From Methylobacterium sp. WL1 (GTDB lineage: Bacteria > Pseudomonadota > Alphaproteobacteria > Rhizobiales > Beijerinckiaceae), in assembly GCF_008000895.1 (NCBI RefSeq), contig NZ_CP042823.1, positions 2,111,001-2,175,000 on the forward strand: 64,000 nucleotides of DNA, given 5' to 3'. The notes under the pieces are model-generated. The model saw nothing but the letters and a program-made list of their open reading frames with translations. It was not told the origin of the DNA and did not search any database. The stretch's first letter is position 1; every line of letters begins with the position of its first letter. A program made the translations under genes and the position numbers. Below are positions 9,212 through 19,410 of the stretch, piece by piece.

Positions 9212-11055
9212 GTGACCGACCCGATCGCGCGCCTCGGCGAGCGCCTGGGGGCGCTGCGCTACCTGCCGGCCCTGTTCCGCGAGATCGCGGCGGCGAGCCC
9301 GCGCCTGCTCGCGGCGAGCCTCGCCCTGCGCCTGGTGGCGGCGTTCCTGCCGATCCTGTCGCTCTACCTCGCCAAGCTGATCCTCGACGGGATCGTGGCC
9401 GAGCATGCCCGCCCGGCCGCGGAGGCCGGCCTCGCGGACTGGCTGGCGGATCCGGCCCGGGCGCGCCTCGCCATCCTGGTCGCCGCCGAACTCGGCCTCG
9501 CCCTGCTGTCCGACCTCACCGGCCGGCTCGCGAGCCTGACCGAGACGCTGATCGGCGACCTCTACGCCAACGCCGCCTCGGTGCGGCTGATGGCGCATGC
9601 CGCCTCGCTCGATCTCGCGCAGTTCGAGGACAGCGCCCAGCAGGACCGGCTGGAGCGGGCGCGGCGGCAGGTCAGCGGCCGCACCGGGCTGATCGGCACG
9701 GTGTTCGGCCAGTTCCAGGCCCTGGTTACGCTCGCCTCGCTTACCGCCGGGGTGGCGGCCTTCACGCCCTGGCTGGTGGTGCTGATCGCCGCCGCGCTGG
9801 TGCCGGCTTTGCTCAACGAGTGGCACTTCACCAAGGCCGGCTATCGGCTGGCCTGGATCCGCAGCCCGGAGCGGCGGCGGATCGACTACCTGCGCTACCT
9901 CGGCGTCAGCGTCGAGACCGCCAAGGAGGTGAAGCTGTTCGGCCTCTCGGGTTACATCACGGCGCTGTACGCCGGCCTCGCGAAAGACCTGCTCGCCGAG
10001 AACCGGGCGCTGGCCACCGCCCGGGCGCGCTGGGGCTTCGCCTTCGCAAGCCTCGGGACGCTGGCCTACTACGCCGCCTACGCGGTGATCGTCTGGCGGA
10101 CCGTGGCCGGGGCGTTCTCGATCGGCGACCTCGCCTTCCTGGCCGGCGCCTTCCAGCGCCTACGCGGCGGCATCGAGGGGCTGCTGCTCGGCCTCACCCA
10201 GATCAGCGGCCAGGCGCAGTATCTCGACGACTTCTTCTCGTTCTTCGCGATCCGGCCGGAGATCCGCTCGCCCGCGCAGCCCGCGCCGGTGCCGAGCCCG
10301 ATCCGCGACGGCCTGGTGTTCGAGGATGTCGGCTACCGCTATCCCGGCACCGACACCTGGGCCCTGCGCGGCCTGTCCTTCGCGGTGCGGGCGGGGGAGA
10401 CCGTGGCGCTGGTCGGCGGCAACGGCGCCGGCAAGACCACGATCGTCAAGCTGATGACCCGGCTGTACGATCCGCACGAGGGCCGCGTGCTGCTCGACGG
10501 GCTGCCGCTCGGCGCCTACGACCTCGACGCCCTGCGGGCGCGGGTCGCGGCGATCTTCCAGGACTTCGTGCGGTTCGATCTCACGGCGGGCGAGAACGTC
10601 GCGGTCGGCCGGATCGAGGCCGCCGGCGACCAGGACCGCATCGCGGCGGCCGCCGTCCGGGGCTCGCCGCCCTGGTGATCGCGCGCCTGCCGCAGGGCTA
10701 CGCGCAGCCGCTCGGCAAGCGCTTCGCCGGCGGCCTCGACCTGTCGGGGGGCGAGTGGCAGAAGGTCGCGCTGTCCCGGGCCTACATGCGCGAGGCCGAG
10801 ATCCTGATCCTCGACGAGCCGACCGCGGCGCTCGACGCCCGGGCCGAGCACGACGTGTTCGCCCGGTTCCGCGAATTGTCGGCGGGCCGCACCGCGGTGC
10901 TGATCTCGCACCGGTTCTCGACGGTGCGGATGGCCGACCGGATCCTGGTCCTGGAGGGCGGCCGGCTGCTCGAGGAGGGCAGCCACGCCGCCCTGATGGC
11001 GCGGGGCGGCCGCTACGCCGAGCTGTTCACCCTGCAGGCCCAAGGCTACCGATGA
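9212..11055 (+). pseudogene. ABC exporter, fused permease and ATPase, one frameshift
   Basis: The restored protein is about 614 residues: a six-helix ABC exporter domain (about 25-330) followed by an ATP-binding domain. Walker A is 'GGNGAGKTT', the ABC signature is LSGGEW, Walker B is 'ILILDEPTAALD', and the H-loop is 'LISHRF'. Walker A and the signature lie in different frames. A stop follows 'AAAVRGSPPW' at 10678, while one extra base near 10652-10660 would read 'AAARPGLAALVIARLPQGY' straight through. Such homodimeric exporters move lipids, peptides or drugs outward; the substrate is unknown. The GTG start follows closely after a GC-rich leader. If the break is real, the ATPase would be cut before its signature motif and inactive. 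Confidence 0.85.
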
Positions 11056-11118
11056 GGGACAGCAGAGGCGCATCGGACGCACGTCGGAGACGATCCACCC
11101 CGCAGAAGCATCAACCCC

Positions 11119-11230
11119 GTCATCCCCGGCCGCGAAGCGGAGCCCGGAATCCAGAACCAGAGGTGGAGCAAGTCCCGGTACCGTCGGCGGCTCTGGATTC
11201 CGTACCCGCCTGCGGCGCGCCGGAACGACG
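11119..11230. repeat. Intergenic inverted-repeat element
   Basis: CGGAATCCAGA (11145-11155) and TCTGGATTCCG (11192-11202) are perfect 11-base arms inside a larger imperfect palindrome running from GTCATCCCCGGC to a complementary CCGGAACGAC. This form is common as dispersed intergenic repeats in Methylobacteriaceae and Bradyrhizobium. It follows the ABC exporter stop and could stabilise or end its mRNA. Confidence 0.6.
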
Positions 11231-11397
11231 GAGTGGTTCATCGGGCCGATCGTCGCGCTGGATTGCAGGGACGATCCAGACATGATCGAGCCTGTCGGGG
11301 CCGTTCGTCCGTGCGGCGATTGCCGTACACGGTTCGGTCCGACGATTGCCCCTTTCGCGTCGCCTGCTATCTGGCGGACCTTGAACCGGGATCATCC

Positions 11398-12333
11398 ATG
11401 CGCCTCTCGCACCTCCTGACGACCGGCCTTCTCGTCTCCGCCTGGGGGGCGCAGGCTGCGCCGGCCGTCTCCGAGCCGCCGCCTCCGCCCGAGGCCAAGG
11501 CTCCCGCGCCGGCCCAGGAGGCCAAGGACATCGTGCTGGCCAACCACCGGGCGGTCTACGACCTGTCGCTGGCCGAGGGCGGGGGCACCCGCTCGGTGGA
11601 GAGCGCCCGGGGCCGCATCGTCATCGACTTCCGGGGCGATGCCTGCCGCGGCTACACCATGCTGACCCGGCAGGTGACGGAGCTCTCCTCCGGCGAGAGC
11701 GGGCCGCGCCTGTCGGACATGCGCAGCACCACCTTCGAGGGCGGCAAGGGCCGGGAGTTCCGGTTCAAGACCACGACGCTGACCAACAACCAGCCCGCCG
11801 CCCCGGTGGACGGCACCGCCTCAGAGCAGGGCCAAGGACAGGGGGAGTCCGTCACGGTGAAGCTGAAGGGCGCCAAGTCCTTCACCGTGGAGGGACCGGT
11901 GCTGTTCCCGAGCGAGCACATGCGCCACCTGATCGAGGCGGCGCGGGGCGGCCAGGCGACCCTCTCGGCCAAGGTGTTCGACGGCTCCGACGACGGCCGG
12001 AAGGTCTACGATACCTTCGCGGTGATCGGCCATGCGGGGGCCGGCCCGGCCGCCGACACCGCCCGCGACAAGCCCCTGCGGACGGGGCCGCTCTCCAGCA
12101 TGCCGCACTGGCCGGTGCGCCTCAGCTACTACACCCCGGGGGCGGGGGAACGGACGCCGATCTACACCCTCGGCTTCGACCTCTACGAGAACGGGGTCAG
12201 CGGCGCGCTCAAGCTCGATTACGGCGAGTTCGCCATCGTAGGCGACATGACAGCCCTCGACATCGACGTCCAATCCGGCCGCGCCGCCGCCAAGGAGGGT
12301 GGCAATGAGGGCGACAAGGGCTGCACGCCGTGA
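11398..12333 (+). CDS. eipB: Cell envelope integrity protein EipB (DUF1849)
   Basis: The 311-residue protein starts with a signal peptide (LLTTGLLVSAWGAQA). It continues as the DUF1849 beta-spiral family first characterised as Brucella EipB, a periplasmic protein needed for outer-envelope stability. Family hallmarks are visible: 'ANHRAVYDLSL' near residue 48, 'GDACRGY' with Cys83, and a C-terminal GCTP with Cys309. In EipB the corresponding cysteines form a disulfide tying the two ends together. A Pro/Ala-rich linker (about 27-42) separates the signal from the domain. The ATG is the last start before the signal peptide; the upstream frame is open but unlike a protein. Confidence 0.9.
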   Translation: MRLSHLLTTGLLVSAWGAQAAPAVSEPPPPPEAKAPAPAQEAKDIVLANHRAVYDLSLAEGGGTRSVESARGRIVIDFRGDACRGYTMLTRQVTELSSGESGPRLSDMRSTTFEGGKGREFRFKTTTLTNNQPAAPVDGTASEQGQGQGESVTVKLKGAKSFTVEGPVLFPSEHMRHLIEAARGGQATLSAKVFDGSDDGRKVYDTFAVIGHAGAGPAADTARDKPLRTGPLSSMPHWPVRLSYYTPGAGERTPIYTLGFDLYENGVSGALKLDYGEFAIVGDMTALDIDVQSGRAAAKEGGNEGDKGCTP

Positions 12334-12391
12334 GGACGGGCCCGAGGGTCATACCGGATCGAGGATGAGGCGGAAGGCCGTGCGCGCATCT

Positions 12392-12562
12392 CCCTCCCCC
12401 CTCTGCGGGGGAGGGTGGGCCGGCCGGCAGGCCGGGTCGGGAGAGGGGAACCCGGCGTCCGAATGAGGCAGAGCCGATGTGCGGGTCAGCGCTCTTTCCT
12501 GCGCCGTCGCTCCCTCTCCCGACCCCCTTCGGGGGCCACCCTCCCCCGCAGAGGGGGGAGGG
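12392..12562. repeat. Large inverted repeat with perfect 27-bp arms
   Basis: The arms 12392-12418 and 12536-12562 are exact reverse complements (each contains CTCTGCGGGGGAGGGTGG or its complement). A further weaker pairing, 'GGTCGGGAGAGGG' with 'CCCTCTCCCGACC', lies inside. It lies between the convergent ends of eipB and the DUF3572 gene, where a bidirectional terminator would be expected. Shorter relatives with the word CTCTGCGGGG occur at about 23088 and 38016. Confidence 0.75.
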
Positions 12563-12650
12563 AAGCCGCGCCTCCCGCGCCTGACACCCTGGCCGCATCC
12601 GCGCCAAAAGCCCGTCCGCGGCTCGACCCCCGGCGCGGCAAACCGCCGCC

Positions 12651-12953
12651 TCACGCCCAGTCATCCTCCGGCTGCGGCGACAGGATCCGCCAGGCCGCGG
12701 CGATCCGCTCCGGCTTGATCTCGAGGGCGCCCGCGCAGGCCAGCAGCACGTTCTCGTCGCCCATCACATGATCGAGCACACCGGCCAGGAAGGCCGGTTC
12801 CTGGGCGCTTTCCCGCAGGGTGTCGGCGCTCAGGCCGCTCGCCGCCAGGAACGGCAGGAGCCGGTCGTCCTCCGCGACGATCCACAGCAGAACATCGAGG
12901 GCGAGCCGTTCCGCAGATTCGGCCCCTTGAAGAGGTTTGCCATTCATCAACAT
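12651..12953 (-). CDS. DUF3572 family protein
   Basis: This is a small acidic protein of about 100 residues matching the DUF3572 family of alphaproteobacteria: '[19 protein letters not shown]' at the N-terminus and '[20 protein letters not shown]' at the C-terminus. Its function is unknown. The gene is divergent from divK, a neighbourhood conserved in Rhizobiales. The start is uncertain between two ATGs, at 12953 and two codons later at 12947; neither has a strong ribosome site. Confidence 0.82.
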   Translation of the reverse strand: MLMNGKPLQGAESAERLALDVLLWIVAEDDRLLPFLAASGLSADTLRESAQEPAFLAGVLDHVMGDENVLLACAGALEIKPERIAAAWRILSPQPEDDWA

Positions 12954-13027
12954 GTGATCGCTACAAAGGTCACCAAGGGGCTTCACGGCCCGCTAATCAT
13001 GATCGGCGCGCACCGGGACATCGGATC

Positions 13028-13399
13028 ATGAAAAAGACGGTGCTGATCGTCGAGGACAACGAACTGAATATGAAGCTGTTCAACGACCTCTTGGAGGCGA
13101 ACGGCTACGCGACCCTCAAGACCGCCCACGGCATCGAGGCGATCGAGCTGGCCCGCGCACACCACCCCGACCTGATCCTCATGGACATCCAGCTCCCCGA
13201 AGTCTCCGGCCTCGAGGTGACCAAATGGCTCAAGGAGGACGACGACCTCAAGAGCATTCCGGTCATCGCGATCACGGCCTTCGCCATGAAGGGCGACGAG
13301 GAGCGGATCCGCGAGGGCGGCTGCGAGGCCTACCTGTCGAAGCCGATCTCGGTCGCGAAGTTTTTGGCAACGGTTCGCGCGTATCTTGAGCCCCGGTGA
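13028..13399 (+). CDS. divK: Single-domain response regulator DivK
   Basis: This 123-residue receiver domain has the phosphorylation pocket intact: Glu9/Asp10, phospho-acceptor Asp53 ([17 protein letters not shown]), Thr83 and Lys105. The sequence and the position immediately upstream of pleD identify DivK. In Caulobacter and Rhizobiales, DivK relays signals between DivJ and PleC and, through the CckA-CtrA pathway, sets polarity and cell-cycle timing. It has no output domain. It is separated from pleD by 78 bases and is probably co-transcribed with it. Confidence 0.95.
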   Translation: MKKTVLIVEDNELNMKLFNDLLEANGYATLKTAHGIEAIELARAHHPDLILMDIQLPEVSGLEVTKWLKEDDDLKSIPVIAITAFAMKGDEERIREGGCEAYLSKPISVAKFLATVRAYLEPR

Positions 13400-13477
13400 C
13401 GCCGCACGGGCGCACCATCAGCGGCGCATGACCGCCCGCTCCGGCGGGACAGGGACATCGCGCGTCAGCGAGGAAGC

Positions 13478-14851
13478 ATGTCGGCCCGCGTCCTGATCGT
13501 CGACGACCTGTTCCCGAACGTGAAGCTTCTCGAGACGAAGCTCGGGCTGGAGTATTTCGACACGATCGCCGCGATGAACGGGCCCGACGCGATCGCGATC
13601 TGCGAGAAGGGCCTGTGCGACCTCGTCCTGCTCGACGTGATGATGCCCGGCATGGACGGGTTCGAGGTCTGCCGCTACCTCAAGAACAATCCGGTCACCG
13701 CCCACATCCCGGTGGTGATGGTCACGGCCCTCGACCAGCCCTCGGACCGCCTGCGCGGGCTCGATGCCGGGGCCGACGACTTCCTGACCAAGCCGGTGGA
13801 CGACACCGCCCTGTTCAGCCGGGTCCGCAGCCTCGTGCGCCTCAAGGCGGTCACCGACGAATTGCGCCAGCGGGCGCTGGCGTCGCGCGAGTTCGGCATC
13901 GGCGATCCCCTGGCGCTCGCCACCGCGGAGACCGGCCTCGACGCCCGGATCCTGCTGGTCGAGGACCGGCCCGGCTCGGCCGAGCGCATGGCCGGCGCCC
14001 TGCGCCAGCACCACGCGGTCACGATCGAGCCCGACCCGCAGGCGGCGATGCGCCTGGCCGCCGAGGGCGTGTTCGACCTCGCCCTGGTCAGCCTCGACCT
14101 CGACGGGTCGGACGGCCTGCGCCTGTGCAGCCAGCTCCGCTCGCTCGACAGCACCCGGGCGATGCCGCTGATCATGCTGGCCGAGGAGCACGACCGCGCC
14201 CGGGTGGTGCGCGGCCTCGATTTCGGCGTCCACGACTTCCTGATGCGGCCGGTGGACCGCAACGAGCTGATGGCCCGGGTCCGCACCCAGGTGAAGCGCA
14301 AGCGCTTCACGGACGCCCTGCGGGGCGCCATGCAGGCCTCCCTGCAGCTGGCCGTCACCGACGCGCTCACCGGCCTGCACAACCGGCGCTACCTCGACAA
14401 CCACCTCGGCGCGCTGTTCTCCGACGAGACCACCCGGCGCCCGGGTCTGGCCGCGCTGATCCTCGACATCGACCGGTTCAAGGCGATCAACGACAGCTAC
14501 GGCCACGAGGCCGGCGACGAGGTGCTGCGCACCTTCGCCGAGCGCGTCCGCCAGCACACCCGGCCGGTGGACACCGTCGCCCGCTACGGCGGCGAGGAGA
14601 TCGTCGTGGTCCTGCCGGAGGCGGGCCTGGCCGAGGCCCGGGCCATCGCCGAGCGCATCCGCGAGAAGGTCGAGGCGATGCCGTTCTCGGTGCACCGCGC
14701 CACCCGGGCGATCCCGGTGACGGTCTCGATCGGGGTCGCGGTCCGGCACCCGGACGACACCGGCCCCGGCGACATGCTCAAGCGCGCCGACATCGCCCTG
14801 TACCGGGCCAAGGCCGCGGGGCGGAACCGGGTCGAGCAGCAGGCGGCCTGA
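13478..14851 (+). CDS. pleD: Diguanylate cyclase response regulator PleD
   Basis: The 457-residue product has the PleD order: a phospho-accepting receiver (Asp53 in LLDVMMPGMDGFEVCRYL), a second degenerate receiver (about 155-275, with 'SLDLDG' in the acceptor region) and a GGDEF domain (about 285-455). The active-site motif is GGEEI at 371-375, a tolerated variant of GGEEF. The product-inhibition I-site RPVD sits exactly five residues before it, so the cyclase should make cyclic di-GMP under feedback control. PleD drives the swarmer-to-surface transition in Caulobacter. The gene pairs with divK as in other alphaproteobacteria. Confidence 0.96.
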   Translation: MSARVLIVDDLFPNVKLLETKLGLEYFDTIAAMNGPDAIAICEKGLCDLVLLDVMMPGMDGFEVCRYLKNNPVTAHIPVVMVTALDQPSDRLRGLDAGADDFLTKPVDDTALFSRVRSLVRLKAVTDELRQRALASREFGIGDPLALATAETGLDARILLVEDRPGSAERMAGALRQHHAVTIEPDPQAAMRLAAEGVFDLALVSLDLDGSDGLRLCSQLRSLDSTRAMPLIMLAEEHDRARVVRGLDFGVHDFLMRPVDRNELMARVRTQVKRKRFTDALRGAMQASLQLAVTDALTGLHNRRYLDNHLGALFSDETTRRPGLAALILDIDRFKAINDSYGHEAGDEVLRTFAERVRQHTRPVDTVARYGGEEIVVVLPEAGLAEARAIAERIREKVEAMPFSVHRATRAIPVTVSIGVAVRHPDDTGPGDMLKRADIALYRAKAAGRNRVEQQAA

Positions 14852-15000
14852 GGTCGTTTCATCCGGCGTTCGCTGTCCGTGCCGGCGCCGCGGCTGAGTC
14901 AAAACGCTCACCCGCGCTTAAGGATGAAACTCTAGCTTCGCGCCCGACATCGAATCCCGCCCCTTGCGGATCGGGCGCGGCAGAGGAACGGACGACGCGG

Positions 15001-16206
15001 ATGGATATGCAGGTGCCGGCCCGGTCGGGGCGTGCGGCGAGCGTGCTGGAGAAGCGCCGCCTGTGCAAGATCGCCTCCTCGCCGCACGCCTACGTCCGGG
15101 GCAGCACCGCGCATTTCTACGATCTGATCGCCGCCATGCCGGCCGGCACGCTGCCGGAGGGGCCGCCGGTCTGGATCTGCGGCGACGCGCATCTCGGCAA
15201 TCTCGGCGCGGTCGCCGGCCCTGACGGGCGGATCGACATCCAGATCCGCGACCTCGACCAGACCCTGGTCTCGAACCCGGCCTTCGACCTGGTCCGGCTG
15301 GCCCTGTCGCTGGTGACGGCCGCCCTCAACGCGACCCTGCCGGGCATCGTCACCGCCCGGATGATGGACGCGATGGCGGTGGGCTACGCGGACGGCATCC
15401 TCGACCCCGAGGGCGCCGAGCGGGGCATCGCCCAATCCGACATCGTCGCCACCACCCGCCGGCGCGCGCTCGGCCGGCGCTGGCGCCACCTGTCCCGGGA
15501 GCGGCTCAAGGGCAAGGACGCGCGGCTGCCCCGCGGCGACCGGTTCTTCGACCTCGACGGCGCCGAGCAGGAGGCGTTCGAGGCGCTGAGCCGCGACGCG
15601 GAGGTGCACCGGCTGGTCCTGGCGCTCGGTGGCGCCGAGGCCGGGGCGGAGATCCGGCTCCGCGACGCCGCCTACTGGATCAAGGGCTGCAGCTCGCTCG
15701 GCCGGCTGCGCTACGCCGGCCTCGTGGAGATCGTGGGCGGCGACCGCCCGCATCTCGCGCTCCTCGACGTCAAGGAGGCGGTGCCGTACTTGGCCCCGCC
15801 CGCCCGGGGGGCCGACATGCCGGCCGACGCCGCCGCCCGGGTCGTGGCCGGCGCCCGCGCCCTCTCGCCCAACCTCGGCGACCGGATGGTCGCGGCGACG
15901 TTCCAGGGCGCCCCGGTCACGGTCCGCGAGCTGATGCCGCAGGATCTCAAGATCGACGCCGAGCAATTCTCTCGCGGCGAGGCCGTGCGGGTCTCCGGCC
16001 ACCTCGCCGCCATCCTGGGCCGCGCCCACGGCCGCCAGATGGGCGACGCCGACCGGCAGGCCTGGAGCGAGACCGTCCGCGCCCCCGGACAGGGCGCCGG
16101 CACCCCCGGCTGGCTCTGGTCCGCGGTCACCGACCTGATGGGCGCCCACCAGCGCGGCTACCTGGAACATTGCCGCCGCATCGCCCGGGAAGACCTCGCG
16201 GCCTGA
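15001..16206 (+). CDS. DUF2252 family protein (protein-kinase-like fold)
   Basis: This 401-residue cytoplasmic protein has the DUF2252 signatures: 'YVRGSTAHFYDLIA' near residue 36, ICGDAHLGNLG near 59, and 'QIRDLDQTLVSNPAFDLVRL' near 81. HGD/DAH and D-x-D-type motifs place DUF2252 in the aminoglycoside-phosphotransferase/kinase-like clan, but no substrate is established. The ATG start matches the beginning of similarity, and the frame is intact. It stands alone, downstream of pleD by 150 bases, with no clear functional link to its neighbours. Confidence 0.85.
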   Translation: MDMQVPARSGRAASVLEKRRLCKIASSPHAYVRGSTAHFYDLIAAMPAGTLPEGPPVWICGDAHLGNLGAVAGPDGRIDIQIRDLDQTLVSNPAFDLVRLALSLVTAALNATLPGIVTARMMDAMAVGYADGILDPEGAERGIAQSDIVATTRRRALGRRWRHLSRERLKGKDARLPRGDRFFDLDGAEQEAFEALSRDAEVHRLVLALGGAEAGAEIRLRDAAYWIKGCSSLGRLRYAGLVEIVGGDRPHLALLDVKEAVPYLAPPARGADMPADAAARVVAGARALSPNLGDRMVAATFQGAPVTVRELMPQDLKIDAEQFSRGEAVRVSGHLAAILGRAHGRQMGDADRQAWSETVRAPGQGAGTPGWLWSAVTDLMGAHQRGYLEHCRRIAREDLAA

Positions 16207-16376
16207 GCGTTTCGTGTCGTCGACCGGGGGCCGATCGATTCCGCATCGCCCCCCGCGATGCGCGACTTGCCCCCTCCCCGGACGGGCTTGCGGATCCGGG
16301 GTCCGTCGTCGCCGGCCCGTCCCGGGCATTCGGCCCGCAGGCTGTCGAAGGGCGATCGATCGCACGACTCGTGGCC

Positions 16377-16477
16377 CCCGAGGTGACGGACCGAAGCGGA
16401 GGCCCCGCAGGGAGCCGTCCGGGGATCGCGCGGCCGGCCGGAGGGCTCCTGCGGGGCCGCCGATTCGGCACCTCGGG
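16377..16477. repeat. Nested palindromic repeat, copy B (diverged arms)
   Basis: Perfect outer arms CCCGAGGTG and CACCTCGGG enclose a second stem (GGCCCCGCAGGGAGCC with GGGCTCCTGCGGGGCC). They also enclose the family core 'GGGGATCGCGCGGCCGGC' and GGAGGGCTCC. The core aligns with copies C and F, while the arms differ but still pair. It fills most of the 315-base gap between the DUF2252 and tyrC genes, which are convergent here. Confidence 0.6.
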
Positions 16478-16521
16478 CGGCACCTCGGGACGGCGCTGGT
16501 GGGACGAGCCCGTCGGCCGCC

Positions 16522-17457
16522 CTATTCCTCCGGCGGCCGCGGGCGGCCGAAATCCGGGGCTGCGGTCTCCTGGCCCTGGGCCACGATGCTGCGCCGGATC
16601 GCCCGGGTGCGGGTGAACATCGCGTGGAGCGCGTCGCCGTCGCCCCAGCGCACCGCCTTGGCCAGCGCCGACAGGTCCTCGTTGAACCGGCCGAGCATCT
16701 CCAGCACCGCCTCGCGGTTGTTCAGGAAGATGTCGCGCCACATGGTCGGGTCGGAGGCGGCGATGCGGGTGAAATCGCGGAATCCGCTGGCCGAGAACTT
16801 GATCACCTCGGACTGGGTCGCCGATTCGAGATCCGCGGCGGTGCCGACGATGTTGTAGGCGATCAGGTGCGGCAGGTGGCTGGTGATCGCCAGCACGTGG
16901 TCGTGGTGCTCGGCGCTCATGGTCTCGACGTCGGCGCCCATGCCCTCCCACAGGGCCCGGACCCGCGCCACGGCGGCCGGGTCGGTGCCCTCGGGGGGCG
17001 TGAGGATGCACCAGCGGCCCTGGAACAGGGTCGCGAAGCCGGCATCCGGCCCCGAGAACTCGGTGCCGGCGATCGGGTGGCCGGGCACCAGCGCGACGCC
17101 CGCCGGCAGGTGCGGCTGGACCGCCGCCACCACGGCGCCCTTGACCGAGCCGACATCCGACACGATCGCGCCGGGCTTCAGGTACGGCGCCAGCTCGGCC
17201 GCCGCCGCCCCGATGGCGCCCACCGGCACGCACAGGATCACCAGGTCGGCATCCGTGGCGCCCGCCTGCGGGTCGCCGGTGACGAGATCGGCGATGCCGA
17301 GTTCGGTAAGCCGGGCGCGCACGGCCGCGTCGCGGTCCAGCGCCACGATCGTCCGGGCGAGGCCGTAGCGACGGGCGGCGCGGGCGATCGAGGAGCCGAT
17401 CAGCCCGAGCCCGACGATGGTGAGACGCCCGATGGGCGGGGGGCCGGCTTCAGGCAT
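16522..17457 (-). CDS. tyrC: Prephenate/arogenate dehydrogenase (cyclohexadienyl dehydrogenase)
   Basis: The enzyme oxidatively decarboxylates prephenate or arogenate toward tyrosine. The 311-residue protein opens with the Rossmann motif GLGLIGSS (16-23). It carries '[18 protein letters not shown]' and '[20 protein letters not shown]', both typical of TyrA family members lacking chorismate mutase and ACT domains. The start codon overlaps the 3' end of hisC by eight bases, so the two genes are translated from one message. The hisC-tyrC pairing is widespread in Rhizobiales, where HisC can also transaminate aromatic precursors. Prephenate versus arogenate preference cannot be told from sequence. 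Confidence 0.94.
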   Translation of the reverse strand: MPEAGPPPIGRLTIVGLGLIGSSIARAARRYGLARTIVALDRDAAVRARLTELGIADLVTGDPQAGATDADLVILCVPVGAIGAAAAELAPYLKPGAIVSDVGSVKGAVVAAVQPHLPAGVALVPGHPIAGTEFSGPDAGFATLFQGRWCILTPPEGTDPAAVARVRALWEGMGADVETMSAEHHDHVLAITSHLPHLIAYNIVGTAADLESATQSEVIKFSASGFRDFTRIAASDPTMWRDIFLNNREAVLEMLGRFNEDLSALAKAVRWGDGDALHAMFTRTRAIRRSIVAQGQETAAPDFGRPRPPEE

Positions 17458-18565
17458 GCGCGCCCCGCACGAAGTCGCCGAGCGCGGCCAGGAAGGCCGT
17501 GTTCGCCTCGGCCCCCGCCACCGTCACCCGCAGGGCGTTGGGCAGGCCGTAGGCGCTGACCCGGCGGGTGATCAGCCCGCGCTCGGTCAGGAACGCGTCG
17601 GCGTCGGCGGCCGACCGGCCCGGCGCGTCGGGGAAGTGGATCAGCACGAAGTTCGCGACGCTCGGCGTCACCGTCAGGCCGAGCGCCCGGGCGCCCGCGG
17701 TGAGTTTTGGCAGCCATTCGGCGTTGTGGGCGGCGGCTGCCGCCATGTGGGTCTCGTCCGCGATCGCCGCCGCGCCCGCCGCGATGGCCGGCCCGGAGAC
17801 GTTGAACGGGCCGCGGATGCGGTTGACCGCGTCGACCACGTGGGCTGGCGCCAGCATCCAGCCGATCCGCAGGGCGGCGAGCCCGTGGATCTTCGAGAAG
17901 GTCCGGGTCATCACGACGTTCTCGGATTCGAGCGCGAGTTCGAGCCCGGCCGAGTAGTCGTTCGCCCGCACGTATTCCGCGTAGGCGCCGTCGATCACCA
18001 GCAGCACGTTGGCCGGCAGGGCGGCGTGCAGGCGGCGGATCTCGTGAAACGGCAGGTAGGTGCCGGTCGGGTTGCTCGGGTTGGTGACGTAGACGATCCG
18101 GGTCCGCTCGGTGACCCGGGCCAGGATGGCGTCGACGTCGGTGGTGAAGTCGCGCTCGGGCGCCACCACCGGCTCTCCGCCCGCGGCCAGGATCGCGATC
18201 CGGTAGACCAGGAAGCCGTGCTCCGAGTAGATCCCCTCGGTGCCGGGGCCGCCATACGCGTAGGCCAGCAGCGACAGCAACTCGTCCGAGCCCGCGCTGC
18301 AGACGATCCGCTCCGGATCGAGCCCGTAGCGCTTGGCGATGGCCGTGCGCAGCACCGTGGCGCGGCCGTCCGGGTAGGTCTCCAGCTTGGCCGTGGCCTC
18401 GTGGAGCGCCGCGAGCGCCGCCGGGCTCGGCCCCAGCGGCGTCTCGTTGGACGAGAGCTTGTGGACCTTGCCGCCGCCGGGCCGTCCGCTCTTGCCGGGC
18501 ACGTAGGTGTCGATCGCCAGAACGCCGGGGCGCGGTTCCGGGCGGGCGAGAAGGGGGGCGGACAT
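17450..18565 (-). CDS. hisC: Histidinol-phosphate aminotransferase
   Basis: HisC is a PLP enzyme that transaminates imidazole-acetol phosphate in histidine synthesis, often with aromatic aminotransferase activity as well. The 371-residue protein has the fold-type I features: '[13 protein letters not shown]' (36-48), 'SNPTG' near 164, the PLP lysine at residue 225 in '[17 protein letters not shown]', and the C-terminal Arg region 'NALRVTVA'. The ATG at 18565 follows family length; the long in-frame extension upstream is Arg/Pro-rich and not conserved. tyrC follows with an eight-base overlap. Confidence 0.95.
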   Translation of the reverse strand: MSAPLLARPEPRPGVLAIDTYVPGKSGRPGGGKVHKLSSNETPLGPSPAALAALHEATAKLETYPDGRATVLRTAIAKRYGLDPERIVCSAGSDELLSLLAYAYGGPGTEGIYSEHGFLVYRIAILAAGGEPVVAPERDFTTDVDAILARVTERTRIVYVTNPSNPTGTYLPFHEIRRLHAALPANVLLVIDGAYAEYVRANDYSAGLELALESENVVMTRTFSKIHGLAALRIGWMLAPAHVVDAVNRIRGPFNVSGPAIAAGAAAIADETHMAAAAAHNAEWLPKLTAGARALGLTVTPSVANFVLIHFPDAPGRSAADADAFLTERGLITRRVSAYGLPNALRVTVAGAEANTAFLAALGDFVRGAHA

Positions 18566-18761
18566 GGCTCTGGCGACTCGGATGCGCGTGCGACGGTTCG
18601 TGTGCCGGGTCGGTCTACAGCATTTCCTCCGTGGGTGAAGCCGGGCGCCCCGCGTCACGCCGGGAGGTTCGGCGCCTTCGGGGCGTGGACACGCACTGGT
18701 TGGTGCGCCGGCGGTCGCTATGTTCGGCGGGGACCTGAGCTTGCCACGGAGGACCGATCCC

Positions 18762-19058
18762 ATGCCCCTCACACGCTACCTGGACGGCGGCGCCCACATC
18801 CTGCCGGCCGACGAGACCCTGATCCGGTTCGCCATGACCAACGGCGAGCGGGTGATCGGGATCGACGTTCCGATCCCGGTTCTGCGCCAGACGTTCGCCG
18901 GCGGGGCCGACCTCGCGCCCCTCGACCTGTTCGCCCGGAACCAGGCGGCGATCGAGGCCGCGGCCAGCGCCGCCTACGACAAGACCGCGACGCCGAACGA
19001 CCTGCTCGACATGGGCCCGGAAGATTTCGCGACGCCTCCGGGTGCGGCCACGCTCTGA
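18762..19058 (+). CDS. DUF1488-like small protein
   Basis: The 98-residue product has the length and pattern of DUF1488 proteins: a central strand pair '[20 protein letters not shown]' and then a helix '[20 protein letters not shown]' resembling the family's 'R-x2-IE-x2-A-x2-KY' motif, and a terminal acidic 'MGPEDF'. The ATG is preceded by GGAGG at nine bases. The role of this family is unknown. The gene is divergent from hisC across about 200 bases. Confidence 0.6.
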   Translation: MPLTRYLDGGAHILPADETLIRFAMTNGERVIGIDVPIPVLRQTFAGGADLAPLDLFARNQAAIEAAASAAYDKTATPNDLLDMGPEDFATPPGAATL

Positions 19059-19242
19059 AGCCGGCGGGGCCGGTCCCTGTGGGGCGGCCGAGAAGCCCCG
19101 CGCCTCGGTGAGGAAGCCCCGCGGCGCGGCAAAGCGGCGACGCGCAAATGCCGCGGGGCACCCGCCACGTTTCGGCCTGTTGATCCCAGAGAAGGGGCCG
19201 CGTCGGGCGCGTCGCGTCCCGCGTTCCCCTGGACGGATCCAC

Positions 19243-19410
19243 ATGCCCGGTGACCTGATCCCCTGCAGCCTGTTCCTGATCGGGATCCTCACCTCGGTGG
19301 CCGCCGATTGTCGGCTGCGCCGGGCGGAGGCCGCCCCGTGGGCGAACGGGTGCATCGCGGTGGTCGGGGCCGCGATGGTGTTCGCCGCCTGCGCGGCCGC
19401 GATCCGGTGA
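19243..19410 (+). CDS. Small membrane protein, hypothetical
   Basis: This 55-residue protein has two hydrophobic spans: 'IPCSLFLIGILTSVAAD', and after a basic loop 'GCIAVVGAAMVFAACAAAI'. The composition argues for a real two-pass inner-membrane peptide, but no family is recognised and the ribosome site is weak (GGACGG upstream). It lies between the DUF1488-like gene and metX. Confidence 0.42.
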   Translation: MPGDLIPCSLFLIGILTSVAADCRLRRAEAAPWANGCIAVVGAAMVFAACAAAIR

